This document shows positions 26,139-35,642 of a DNA stretch of 64,000 nucleotides, in pieces. The stretch covers positions 161,861 through 225,860 of the forward strand of contig NZ_BMHV01000003.1 of NCBI RefSeq assembly GCF_014641495.1, in the 5' to 3' direction. The notes under the pieces were generated by a model, which worked only from the letters and a program-made list of their open reading frames with translations, had not been told where the DNA came from and did not search any database. The DNA is from Terasakiella brassicae (GTDB taxonomy: Bacteria; Pseudomonadota; Alphaproteobacteria; Rhodospirillales; Terasakiellaceae). The first letter of the stretch is position 1. Every line of letters begins with the position of its first letter. The translations under genes and the position numbers were made by a program.

Positions 26139-29100
26139 ATGGGTGAAACATTTGAAACCGTCCAATTTCCCATGTCCTTTGCACAAAAACGATTGTGGTT
26201 TTTGACTCAGCTTGACCCGGACGCCCCTTATTATAACATTCCGGCAAACATTCAGTTGTGCGGCACATTGAATATTCCGGCTTTGTACAAAAGCCTTGCG
26301 GCGATTATTGAACGCCATGAAATATTGCGAACGACTTTTCATAGTGATGAAGGGCAACATATCCAGCGTGTCCATGCACCGTTTGAACCTGTTGTGGATC
26401 ATGTGCTTGCCCCGGCCTTAGGCAAGGACGAGTTATCACACTGGATGGAACAACAGGTTCAAGAACATCTTCGCACGCCGTTTGATTTGACTGTCGGTCC
26501 GTTGGTTCGATTTCGCCTTATCGAAATAGGGGGGGATGATCACATTTTGTTATGTACCATGCATCATATCGTTTCTGATGGCTGGTCAATGGGCATTTTG
26601 ATCCGGGAACTCTCCGCATTCTATAAAGCCTTTACGCAAGGACACACTCCAAATCTATCTGAACTCCCGATTCAGTACGGTGATTTTGCAGATTGGCAGC
26701 ATGAGCATTTAAATGATGAAGTGATGGGCAAGCAGTTGTCCTATTGGGTGGATCAACTGGCGGGGCTGCCCCCCGTTCTGGACCTCCCCCTTGATCGCGA
26801 AAGAACCAAGGTTCGCGGATGGCAGGCCGAGGGGCTGTCTTTTCGCATGACGGGGCCACAGTATGACCGATTACACGCATTGTGTCGTGAAACGGGTACA
26901 ACCCCTTATATGTTTTGTTTGGCGGTTTTGGCGGTTTTGTTGGGGAAATATAGCCAAAGTGATGATATTGCTGTGGGCTCCCCCCTTGCCAATCGTCAAC
27001 AGAGTGAAGTGGAACAACTCATCGGATTTTTTGTCAACACCTTGGTCATGCGTGTTGATCTATCCAAAAATGAACTGAATTTTTATGACTTGTTGAAGCA
27101 GGTCCAAAAGACAGTTTTAGACGGTTTTACCCATCAGGATGTCGCCTTCGAACAACTGGTGGAAGTTTTGGAACCCGAACGCCATCTTGATCTTAACCCG
27201 TTGTTTCAGGTTTCCTACAGTTTTCAAAATGCCCCGATGGGGGATATGGAACTAGACGGTCTGAAGGTACGGCCGCTTGTGGAATATCAAACCGGAATGG
27301 GGCGTTTTGATCTTGAATTTTCGTTTTGGGAAGAGGACGGCCTTGTTGGGGCGGTCCTGTTTAAAAAGGATATTTTTGATCGTGCCACCATCGAACGTAT
27401 GATCGGACATTTCCAGACCTTGCTGGATCATGTACTTGCCCATCCAGAAAAATGTCTGAGCGAGGTGGACATGATGCAAGAGGCTGAACGTCTGGATATG
27501 ATTGCCTTGGGGGCGGGAAAAACAAGATGCAGTGAAGAGGCCCCCCTTCTTCAACATCAGTTTGAAACACAAGTCCGTTTGCGCCCCAACGCGATTGCCC
27601 TGAGTTATGAAAATCAGAATTTGAGCTACCGCGAATTAAACGAACGGGCAAACCGGCTGGCTCATGAATTGATTGCTTTGGGAGTTGTGCCGGAAACTTT
27701 GGTGGGGATTTATCTGGAACGATCTCTCGAAACCGTGGTGGCTGTTTTAGGCATTTTGAAAGCGGGGGGCAGTTATCTGCCGCTGGAACCAGCTTATCAG
27801 AACGATCGTCTTGGTTATATGGTGGATGATTCCGGGATTGAAATCGTTGTCAGCACCGCTGCGTTGCAAGCGCAATTGTGCGATATTGTGGCAAATCAGA
27901 CATTACATTTTATATGTCTTGATGAACAAAAGGCGGATATGTGCCACGACAATCCGGTGGTGGCGCAGGATTTAGACCAGCGTGCCTATGTGATTTACAC
28001 GTCGGGTTCTACTGGCAAACCCAAAGGGGTGGAAATCACGCAACGCAATGTGGTACGTCTGTTCAGCACCACACGTGGTTTGTTTGATTTTGATCATCAA
28101 GATGTCTGGACGATGTTTCATTCCCATGCGTTTGATTTTTCCGTATGGGAAATATGGGGGGCATTATTGAACGGGGGGCGTCTGGTTGTGGTCCCTTACT
28201 GGACAACGCGCAACCCGGATGCTTTTTATGATCTGTTACGAACGCAAAAAGTAACGGTTCTAAACCAGACCCCTTCTGCCTTTTATGCGCTGATTAATGT
28301 GGATCAAGGGGGGGATGGGGCAGATAATCTGGCTTTGCGTTATGTGATTTTTGGCGGCGAAGCACTGGATTTTCGCAAATTAAAACCGTGGTATGAACGC
28401 CACGCAGACGATCAACCTGTTTTGGTGAATATGTATGGCATTACCGAAACCACGGTTCATGCCAGTTTTCGTGCCCTCAGGGCCGACGATGCCCACAAAC
28501 CGCAAAGTCTGATTGGTGATCCCTTGCCCGATTTGCGGTTTTATTTGCTGGACCCGGTCGGGCAACCGGTGCCCATCGGTGTGAAAGGCGAAATCCATGT
28601 GGGGGGCGCCGGGGTTGCGCGCGGATATCTGAACCGTAAGGAACTCAGCCTAGAACGTTTTATCCGTGATCCGTTTTTAAATAATGGGGAACGTCTTTAT
28701 CGCAGTGGGGATTTGGGACGGTGGCTGGCGGATGGATCACTGGAATATTGCGGGCGCATGGATGATCAAATCCAAATCCGTGGTTTTCGCGTGGAATTGG
28801 GCGAAATTCAAAGCTTGCTGGGCGAACATGATGCCATTCGCGATTGTGTTGTCTTATGTCGCAAATTTTGCGGTGTGGACGAGATTGTCGCCTATATTGT
28901 TGCGGCTGAGGAAAATGTAACGTTTCCGGCAACGAATGTGCGACATTTTTTGAAAGAAAAATTGCCGGATTATATGATCCCGTCTCATATCTTTGCCGTG
29001 GACGAAATCCCATTAACAGCACATGGCAAGATTGATCGGCGTAAATTGCAAGCCAAGGAAGGGGCCGCGTTAATAGGGGAGGTACGCAAACCTGTACAAA

Positions 29101-32100
29101 ATTCGTTGCAGCAAACTGTTTTTGATATCTGGGCGACTGTTCTGGGGCATACGGATTTTGGTATTCAGGATAGCTTTTTCGAAGTGGGCGGCCATTCTTT
29201 ACTGGCGACCCAAGTTGTCACCCGCCTGCAAAAACAGTTTGGACCAAACGTTACGCTCCGCACGTTTTTTGAACAGCCGCGCATTGAAGAAATCGTGTTT
29301 CATTTAAACGGAACGGGTGAGGATGAGGTCATCCCCCGCCGCAGTCCCGGTTGTGCAATCCCGCTGTCGTATGCGCAGGAACGGTTATGGTTTATTCAAA
29401 TGCTGGAAGGGCCGAGTGCGGCTTATAACATCCCCAGTCTTTATCGGTTACGTGGGAATTTGGATGTAAATGCCCTTGAACGCGCGCTTAATCATGTCAT
29501 TGCGCGGCATGAAAATCTGCGCACCAATTTTGTGGAAGAAAACGGACAGGCGTTTCAAAAAATACACGATGACCTGTCTATTGCCTTGCAAGTGGTGGAT
29601 TGGGATAAAGACCAACTGCATGCCTTTTTACATGAACCGTTTGATCTGGAAAAAGATGCGTTGCTGCGCTGGAAACTGGTGCGTGAAGGGGAAGACGATT
29701 ATCTGTTGGCTGTTTCCATTCATCATATCATTTTTGATGGTTGGTCGTCTGCCTTGCTGGCACAGGAAGTCATGCAGGCTTATAAAACGGACGGGGTGCA
29801 AAGCGACCCTGATGCGCTGGATATTCAATATGGCGATTTTGCCCTGTGGCAACGTACCTGTTTTGAAGAAACAGGTATGCTGGACGCGCAATTGTCTTAT
29901 TGGCGGGAACGGTTGCAGGGATTGCCGTCTGTACTGGATATGCCCTGTCAAAAGGCGCGGCCCGCAATTCAAAGTTATCGCGGAAAAATTGCCCATTTTG
30001 ATATTGCATCCTCTGTATGCCAAGGGGTTAAACAACAGGCCCGCTTGAGTGAGGGCACGGATTTTATGGTCCTGCTCAGTGTCTTTTATATGGTTCTGGC
30101 TCGTTTCAGTGGGCAAACTGATTTGGTGGTCGGCACCCCGATTGCCAATCGCACGCGCGCAGAACTGGAAAAGCTGATCGGTTTTTTTGTTAATACGTTG
30201 GCTTTGCGGGTGGATGTGTCAGGTAATCCCACCTTTGAAAATTTACTTGCGCGGGTCAAAGACTGTGCGTTAGGGGCTTATGCCCATCAGGATGTCCCGT
30301 TTGAAAAACTGGTGACGCATTTGGCCGTGGATCGCAGCCTGAGCCACGCACCGATTTTTCAGGTGATGTTTGTGATGCAAAACACCCCCCTTGCAGTACA
30401 GAGTGATGCACAAGGGCTGGAAATATCATTGGAACCTGTGGAATTTGACGCCGCGCGTTTTGATCTGGTTTTTTATATTACCGAAGATGAAACGGGGTAC
30501 CGTGGCCTTGTGGAATACGCCAGTGATTTGTTTGCGGCAGAAATCATTGATCAAATGACACAAAATTATTGTCACTTGTTGCAACAGGTTGTTGAAAAAA
30601 CAGATCAACCGATCAAGGCCTATCCCATGATTGCGGCTGATGTGATTTATCCACCTGTTCCCTGGGATTGCAGCCTGCGCGTTGATCAAATTTTTGAACA
30701 GGTGGTGCAAAAACAGCCGCAAAATCGGGCCTTATGTTTTGCAGATCAGGCATTGAGCTATGCCCAACTCAACGCCCAAGCCAATCAGGTGGCGCATTAT
30801 CTGCAAAAGGCTGGGGTAAAATCGGGCGATATTGTCGGCCTGATGATGAAACGTACAGATCGTTTACCGGTTTGCTTGCTGGGTATTTTAAAAGCAGGCG
30901 CCGCCTATTTGCCGATTGACCCGGACTACCCCAAAGATCGGGTGCAAACCATGATCAAGGATAGCGCGGCAAGGTTGGTGATTTGTGATGAAGGTGGTAT
31001 CCAGCCGGATGATGTCGATCTTGTGATTATGGATCGTAATGGACAGGTCTGTGCGCAAGAAAGCATCGAAAATCCAAGGTGTGAGGCGACAGGGCACAGT
31101 CTTGTCTATGTGCTTTATACATCCGGTTCAACCGGGGTGCCCAAGGGGGTCGGGATGGGGCATCGGGCCATGTCCAACCTGATCCAGTGGCATATGAACG
31201 ATCCGATTTTATCCCAAAATGCCCAGACCCTGCATTTTGCACCTTTCACATTTGATGTCTCGTTTCAGGAAGTCTTCAGTACATGGGCGAGCGGTGGTTG
31301 TTTATATCTGGTGGATGAAGATATGCGCCGTGATTTTCACGCGCTTGTCCCTTATGTGAAAAGGCAAAAAATTGAACGCCTGTTCATGCCCTATGTCGCC
31401 TTGCAGCAGTTCAGTGTCGTGGCGCAGGAAGAAGGCCTTTATCCCGATTGTCTACGTGATGTAATTACAGCAGGTGAACAATTACGTGTCACACCTGCGA
31501 TTATTGACTTGTTCAGTCATTTGTCGGATGCACGTCTGCATAATCATTACGGCCCATCTGAAACCCACGTAGTGACGAGTGAGGTTTTAAAGGATGATCC
31601 TTCTTTTTGGCCCTTGTTGCCGTCCATCGGTCATCCCATTAGCGGGGCCAATATCTATATTTTGGATGAGGCTGGAAACCCTGTGTCCTGTGGCGCTGTC
31701 GGGGAAATTCATGTGGGCGGAGAAGCCATCGCACTTGGGTACTTGGGACGTGCTGATTTAACGGCAGAACGTTTTGTCGAAACCTCCTTGGGGCGACTTT
31801 ATAAAACGGGCGATTTGGCAATTTGGCACACTGATGGGCGCATCAAATATCTGGGACGGGCTGATAAACAAGTCAAAATCCGTGGGTTCCGTATTGAACC
31901 GGGGGAGGTAGAAACCATTCTGAACGGGTTTGCCCCGGTGCGCGAATGTTGCGTTGTCGCCCATGATTTTAAGGCGCAAGGCAAAACACTGGTGGCCTAT
32001 GTCTGTTTTGAAAAGAATATCTCCCCCGATATCGCCGGGGTACGATTTTATCTGCGGGACAAATTACCGGATTATATGGTGCCGTCCCTGTTTGTGTTAT

Positions 32101-33836
32101 TGGATGAAATGCCTGTGACAGGCAGTGGTAAAATTGATCGTGCGCAGTTGCTGACCCCTGAGGAAAGCTCCCTTGATCAAAAAGCCGATGTTATGGAATG
32201 TCGTACACCTGTCGAAGACATTCTGGCGACGATTTGGACGGATGTCTTAGGGGGCGCTGTGGCCCATCGTCAGGATAACTTTTTCGAAGCCGGCGGGCAT
32301 TCCTTACTGGCCACGCAACTGGTGTCACGTTTACGTGCGGCGTTTTCTTGCGAGATTACAGTGCGCCAGATATTTGAAACCCCGATATTTTCTGAAATTG
32401 CCCGTTTGATGGAAACGGGACGAGGAAGGTCTGAGAACCGGATACCGCCAATCCTCCCTCTTTCACCTGAAAAGCGGACAGTTGCCTCGTTTGCGCAGGA
32501 ACGCCTCTGGTTTCTCGATCGTTTGCAAGGCGGGAGTTCCAATTACAATATGTCTGTGACAGTGGGCATTCGCGGTGCGTTGGATATTGAAGCCTTGCGC
32601 CAAAGTTTCTTGGAAATTGTTCGCCGTCACGAAGTCTTGCGGACAAATTTTGTGTATGAAGACGACCGTGTTGTTTGCGTGTTGCAGCCTGTGAAAGATG
32701 ATATTTTCACCGTGTGTGATTTATCGGACCTAAGCCCTGAAATGTACGCAACCGAACTGGATCGTTTAAGTCATGATAATGCGGTGGCTTGTTTTGATCT
32801 GGAACGTGATGCCCTACTGGCGGGCTGTTTGATCGAAACGGCAACGCCTGATGACTTTATTTTTCTGTTACGCATGCATCATATCGTGGCGGACAATTGG
32901 TCCACCGGGGTGTTTTTAAATGAACTGGCCACCCTTTATCAGGCTTATCAGGCGGGAAAACCGTCTCCCTTGGTTGATTTATCGGTGCAATATGGTGATT
33001 TTGCTCATTGGCAGCGCGAATGGTTGAACAGCAGCAATTATCAAGCGCAACTTGATTACTGGATCGAAAAACTCGAAGGGGTCCGCCCTGATTTTTGTCT
33101 GTCCACACAAAAAGATGAAAACCGAGGGGCAGGCCCCTGCCTGAAATATGGTTTTATCTTTGAAGATGATTTAAAGATCGCGGTGAATGACTTGTGCCGT
33201 CAACAAGGTGTCAGTTTATATATGGGGCTTTTGGCGGCCTATGGGGTTTTGCTTTATCGTTATAGTGGGCAAAACGATTTTGTTATCGGATCCCCCATTG
33301 CCAACCGAAACCATCGCGAGATTGAACCCTTGATCGGTTTTTTCGTCAATATGATGCCCATGCGTTTACAATTTGAACCGGAGATGACGTTCACCGACCT
33401 GTTGCAATGCGTTCGTGAAATCACGTTGTCCGGTTTTTCGCGGCAGGATGTGCCGTTTGAACATATCGTGCGCGAAGTTTGCCCGCAACGTAGCGAGGAA
33501 CGCACCCCTTTGGTTCAAAATGTCTTTGTGTTGCAAAACGCCAGCGTAGAGACACAGGATTTGAACGGGGTAACAATGACGCTTTTACCCACACCCGGCG
33601 GGGCAGCAAAATTCGATCTGGTCTTTTCTGTATCCGAAGAAGGGGAGCAGCTGTTTGGTGTTCTGGAATATGACAGTCATTTATTCAACCCAACACAGAT
33701 CGAAGAGATGATGAGCCGTTTCCAATTCCTTTTACAGCAGCTTTGTCAGCAGGAAGGAACAGCCCTTATTGACTTTGATTTAGGGAAAAGTGGGGTTGAA
33801 GACAGCACCGACCCGATAGAGGAATTCAGTTTTTAA
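26139..33836 (+). CDS. NRPS, C-A(Thr)-T-C-A(Pro)-T-C (2565 aa)
   Basis: Two complete modules plus an unpaired terminal condensation domain. C1: SFAQKRLWFL, HHIVSDG from residue 142. A1: YTSGSTG ~620, pocket D-F-W-N-I-G-M-V-H-K, an exact match to the threonine code. T1: GGHSLL ~1020. C2: HHIIFDG ~1197. A2: YTSGSTG ~1660, pocket D-V-Q-F-I-A-H-V-V-K, one residue from the classical proline code and like codes reported for proline or methylproline. T2: GGHSLL ~2054. C3: ~2110-2540, active site HHIVADN ~2246, with Asn where Gly is usual. The tail PIEEFSF resembles the tail of the PKS-NRPS. ATG at 26139 is preferred (AGGTG 8 bases upstream) over in-frame GTG at 26130. Its stop shares TTAA with the convergent prohibitin-like gene. 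Confidence 0.95.
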   Translation: MGETFETVQFPMSFAQKRLWFLTQLDPDAPYYNIPANIQLCGTLNIPALYKSLAAIIERHEILRTTFHSDEGQHIQRVHAPFEPVVDHVLAPALGKDELSHWMEQQVQEHLRTPFDLTVGPLVRFRLIEIGGDDHILLCTMHHIVSDGWSMGILIRELSAFYKAFTQGHTPNLSELPIQYGDFADWQHEHLNDEVMGKQLSYWVDQLAGLPPVLDLPLDRERTKVRGWQAEGLSFRMTGPQYDRLHALCRETGTTPYMFCLAVLAVLLGKYSQSDDIAVGSPLANRQQSEVEQLIGFFVNTLVMRVDLSKNELNFYDLLKQVQKTVLDGFTHQDVAFEQLVEVLEPERHLDLNPLFQVSYSFQNAPMGDMELDGLKVRPLVEYQTGMGRFDLEFSFWEEDGLVGAVLFKKDIFDRATIERMIGHFQTLLDHVLAHPEKCLSEVDMMQEAERLDMIALGAGKTRCSEEAPLLQHQFETQVRLRPNAIALSYENQNLSYRELNERANRLAHELIALGVVPETLVGIYLERSLETVVAVLGILKAGGSYLPLEPAYQNDRLGYMVDDSGIEIVVSTAALQAQLCDIVANQTLHFICLDEQKADMCHDNPVVAQDLDQRAYVIYTSGSTGKPKGVEITQRNVVRLFSTTRGLFDFDHQDVWTMFHSHAFDFSVWEIWGALLNGGRLVVVPYWTTRNPDAFYDLLRTQKVTVLNQTPSAFYALINVDQGGDGADNLALRYVIFGGEALDFRKLKPWYERHADDQPVLVNMYGITETTVHASFRALRADDAHKPQSLIGDPLPDLRFYLLDPVGQPVPIGVKGEIHVGGAGVARGYLNRKELSLERFIRDPFLNNGERLYRSGDLGRWLADGSLEYCGRMDDQIQIRGFRVELGEIQSLLGEHDAIRDCVVLCRKFCGVDEIVAYIVAAEENVTFPATNVRHFLKEKLPDYMIPSHIFAVDEIPLTAHGKIDRRKLQAKEGAALIGEVRKPVQNSLQQTVFDIWATVLGHTDFGIQDSFFEVGGHSLLATQVVTRLQKQFGPNVTLRTFFEQPRIEEIVFHLNGTGEDEVIPRRSPGCAIPLSYAQERLWFIQMLEGPSAAYNIPSLYRLRGNLDVNALERALNHVIARHENLRTNFVEENGQAFQKIHDDLSIALQVVDWDKDQLHAFLHEPFDLEKDALLRWKLVREGEDDYLLAVSIHHIIFDGWSSALLAQEVMQAYKTDGVQSDPDALDIQYGDFALWQRTCFEETGMLDAQLSYWRERLQGLPSVLDMPCQKARPAIQSYRGKIAHFDIASSVCQGVKQQARLSEGTDFMVLLSVFYMVLARFSGQTDLVVGTPIANRTRAELEKLIGFFVNTLALRVDVSGNPTFENLLARVKDCALGAYAHQDVPFEKLVTHLAVDRSLSHAPIFQVMFVMQNTPLAVQSDAQGLEISLEPVEFDAARFDLVFYITEDETGYRGLVEYASDLFAAEIIDQMTQNYCHLLQQVVEKTDQPIKAYPMIAADVIYPPVPWDCSLRVDQIFEQVVQKQPQNRALCFADQALSYAQLNAQANQVAHYLQKAGVKSGDIVGLMMKRTDRLPVCLLGILKAGAAYLPIDPDYPKDRVQTMIKDSAARLVICDEGGIQPDDVDLVIMDRNGQVCAQESIENPRCEATGHSLVYVLYTSGSTGVPKGVGMGHRAMSNLIQWHMNDPILSQNAQTLHFAPFTFDVSFQEVFSTWASGGCLYLVDEDMRRDFHALVPYVKRQKIERLFMPYVALQQFSVVAQEEGLYPDCLRDVITAGEQLRVTPAIIDLFSHLSDARLHNHYGPSETHVVTSEVLKDDPSFWPLLPSIGHPISGANIYILDEAGNPVSCGAVGEIHVGGEAIALGYLGRADLTAERFVETSLGRLYKTGDLAIWHTDGRIKYLGRADKQVKIRGFRIEPGEVETILNGFAPVRECCVVAHDFKAQGKTLVAYVCFEKNISPDIAGVRFYLRDKLPDYMVPSLFVLLDEMPVTGSGKIDRAQLLTPEESSLDQKADVMECRTPVEDILATIWTDVLGGAVAHRQDNFFEAGGHSLLATQLVSRLRAAFSCEITVRQIFETPIFSEIARLMETGRGRSENRIPPILPLSPEKRTVASFAQERLWFLDRLQGGSSNYNMSVTVGIRGALDIEALRQSFLEIVRRHEVLRTNFVYEDDRVVCVLQPVKDDIFTVCDLSDLSPEMYATELDRLSHDNAVACFDLERDALLAGCLIETATPDDFIFLLRMHHIVADNWSTGVFLNELATLYQAYQAGKPSPLVDLSVQYGDFAHWQREWLNSSNYQAQLDYWIEKLEGVRPDFCLSTQKDENRGAGPCLKYGFIFEDDLKIAVNDLCRQQGVSLYMGLLAAYGVLLYRYSGQNDFVIGSPIANRNHREIEPLIGFFVNMMPMRLQFEPEMTFTDLLQCVREITLSGFSRQDVPFEHIVREVCPQRSEERTPLVQNVFVLQNASVETQDLNGVTMTLLPTPGGAAKFDLVFSVSEEGEQLFGVLEYDSHLFNPTQIEEMMSRFQFLLQQLCQQEGTALIDFDLGKSGVEDSTDPIEEFSF

Positions 33837-34939
33837 GGTTTTGCGCCCGGTTTATCCAGAGTGGCAGGTTTTTCGTCTGTTTTTTCATCTTCGTTTAACA
33901 GGTCTTTAATGGAAAGTTTTTCCAAAGCTTTTTGGGCGAATGTTTTGTCAGACTGCGTGGTTCGTGTGGTGCCGGGTTCATCAAGCTGCCCGATGGAATC
34001 CGGTTTTTCAGAAGTCAGCTTGCGCTGCCATTCTTCTTCTTTTTTGGTGTCGGGATCAATGGCGGCACTATTACTGTCCATATTACCAAGGATCAAGGGC
34101 ATACCTTCGTCCCCGGCCCCGATAATAACAATTTTGGCATTATTGGAACGGGCCAGTTCCAAGGTCGCATCAATACCTTTCCATTTTAGATAACGCGGTG
34201 AAATACCGTCTTTAATGATATCCTGAAATTTGCGAATACCACTGGCTTCAATGGCCTTGCGTTTGCTTTCCTGTTGTTCGCGTTGCAGGATATATTCATA
34301 TTGCAGCATGCGGTGTTTGTGTTCGACCTTGGCTTCAATAGCCAGACGGACGGTTTGTGGCAGATGAATGCTTTTAATCAGGACATCTTCCAGAAAAATC
34401 AGATCCTTATTTCCATTGTCTTTGGTCAGAATGATTTTCAGTTCTTCCTTGACTTCTTTTTTTACAAGTTCCTGAATTTCAAATCGCTTGGTGCTGTAAA
34501 TTTCTTCAGGGGAATACCTTGCCATGACGGTGCGCCCCTTGGCACTGACTTCCGGCAGGATCAAGATATCAAGGTATTTTTCCCCCATATGTTTGTGCAG
34601 AAAGCCAAGCAGGCTTTCTTTTGGGCGATAGCGAACCAGAAATTCCACATCGATTTTTAATCCATCCTTCGCCAGCACGTTAAAGGTGCTGGTTGCTTCA
34701 TTGAGGCGGACACTATAGATCGTCATCTCGTTCCAAGGGAGAATAACGTGAAACCCTTCGGGATAGGTGGTTTTGACATCTGTCCCGCCGTTAAAACGTT
34801 CCCATAAAACACCGGCATGCCCGGCGGGAATACTGATGAAAATCTTATCGGACAGCAGAACAATCGTAAAAAGACTGAGGAGCGCGCAAAGGGAAAGCCA
34901 CATGAAATGACGGCGGATGAACTTTCTCACGGATGCCAT
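33833..34939 (-). CDS. Prohibitin/SPFH-domain membrane protein (368 aa)
   Basis: One N-terminal transmembrane segment (~13-32, WLSLCALLSLFTIVLLSDKI) is followed by a band 7/prohibitin-type domain: VPxGxxGVxW-like IPAGHAGVLWERFNGG, EGFHVILPWNEMTIYSVRLNE, then VEFLVRYRP and a long charged helix (~205-250) rich in Glu, Gln, Lys and Arg. Such proteins oligomerise at the inner membrane and affect microdomains or proteolysis; the role here is unknown. The C-terminal ~90 residues are charged and probably disordered. The stop TAA lies on the palindrome TTAA (33833-33836), which also supplies the stop of the convergent NRPS gene, leaving no room for a terminator between them. Confidence 0.85.
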   Translation of the reverse strand: MASVRKFIRRHFMWLSLCALLSLFTIVLLSDKIFISIPAGHAGVLWERFNGGTDVKTTYPEGFHVILPWNEMTIYSVRLNEATSTFNVLAKDGLKIDVEFLVRYRPKESLLGFLHKHMGEKYLDILILPEVSAKGRTVMARYSPEEIYSTKRFEIQELVKKEVKEELKIILTKDNGNKDLIFLEDVLIKSIHLPQTVRLAIEAKVEHKHRMLQYEYILQREQQESKRKAIEASGIRKFQDIIKDGISPRYLKWKGIDATLELARSNNAKIVIIGAGDEGMPLILGNMDSNSAAIDPDTKKEEEWQRKLTSEKPDSIGQLDEPGTTRTTQSDKTFAQKALEKLSIKDLLNEDEKTDEKPATLDKPGAKP

Positions 34940-35087
34940 GTTGCAATTTACTCCCGCGTGCGGTGACGCTTGTCTTCTAGGGGTATAAAAAATATTATTG
35001 CAACTTAAAGCTAGACGAAAACGACTGCAACAACTCTTTTAATGTATTGTAAAATTAAATTATCTAAATAGTTGTACTAATGTTCTG

Positions 35088-35480
35088 TCAACGGAGTGCA
35101 AACTGGATGGGGAGGGTCAAGTGGAGCTTGTCTTCTTTCATTTCTGTCGGGAATTTGGGCAGAGGTTGGGCACGTTCCAGACGATGTTCGAAAAAGCTGT
35201 TGATGGCAACTGTGCGCGTGGCAACGGCCAGACCAACGCCAGTGGTCAAAAGGGCCAGCCAAATCCCGCCGGATAGAATGCTCGGATCCACCTGATTACC
35301 GGAATTTTCCAATTGTTGAAAGGCATCAAACAGGTTTTTCACCTCCAGTCGCAGGGTCAAATCATCGGCGTCGACCCGTACGCCACTGGTTATGATATTG
35401 GCTTTGACGTCAATGGAAATGGGCGTAAGGAGGCGAGTCAGGATATGTTTGCAAAAAATACAAATTATTATTATTTGCAC
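35088..35480 (-). pseudogene. Remnant of an ExbB/TolQ/MotA-family proton channel protein
   Basis: The reading frame holds a clear C-terminal MotA/TolQ/ExbB signature: DAFQQLENSGNQVDPSILSGG, then IWLALLTTGVGLAVATRTVA and FFEHRLER. The family normally has ~200-240 residues and three transmembrane helices. Here the first helix is absent. The position of the second, usually LLGLLGTVxGMIxAFQ, reads DLTLRLEVKNLFDAFQQ: the glycines have become charged residues. No ExbD/TolR partner is nearby. I therefore read it as a truncated, decaying gene rather than a working channel. The ATG at 35480 is formal only. A recently repurposed small membrane protein is a less likely alternative. Confidence 0.6.
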
Positions 35481-35527
35481 AAAAAATGGGCCATTATGCG
35501 AAAAATAACGGTCACTGCATGACTCTG

Positions 35528-35556
35528 AAAGGGAAAAATTTTATTTCCCTTTTTTT
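35528..35556 (+). terminator. Perfect hairpin with T-tract, terminator-like
   Basis: AAAGGGAAA (35528-35536), a 7-base loop, and TTTCCCTTT (35544-35552) are followed by more T residues. Orientation is for plus-strand transcripts, yet no plus-strand gene is visible upstream as far back as 33836. It could end a small untranslated RNA or stray transcription, insulating the PBP-kinase promoter just downstream. Confidence 0.65.
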
Positions 35557-35568
35557 GTTTTTTCAAAA

Positions 35569-35586
35569 TGTCCCTATATGGGGATA
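35569..35586. promoter_or_regulatory. Signalling-island palindrome, copy 1
   Basis: TGTCCCTATATGGGGATA, differing at one of 18 positions from the copy at 42141. It lies 57 nt before the preferred ATG of the PhnD-like gene (63 nt before the alternative ATG). Confidence 0.7.
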
Positions 35587-35642
35587 TTTTTCTTTTTCTT
35601 TTTCGGTCATGCTCTTTCTTACATTGGACTGGATGTAAGAAA

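Noticed and set aside
247..33836. Recurring similar stretches in the synthase genes as possible assembly duplication
   Set aside because: They correspond to homologous A, C, KS and carrier domain motifs; pocket residues and linkers differ in every copy.
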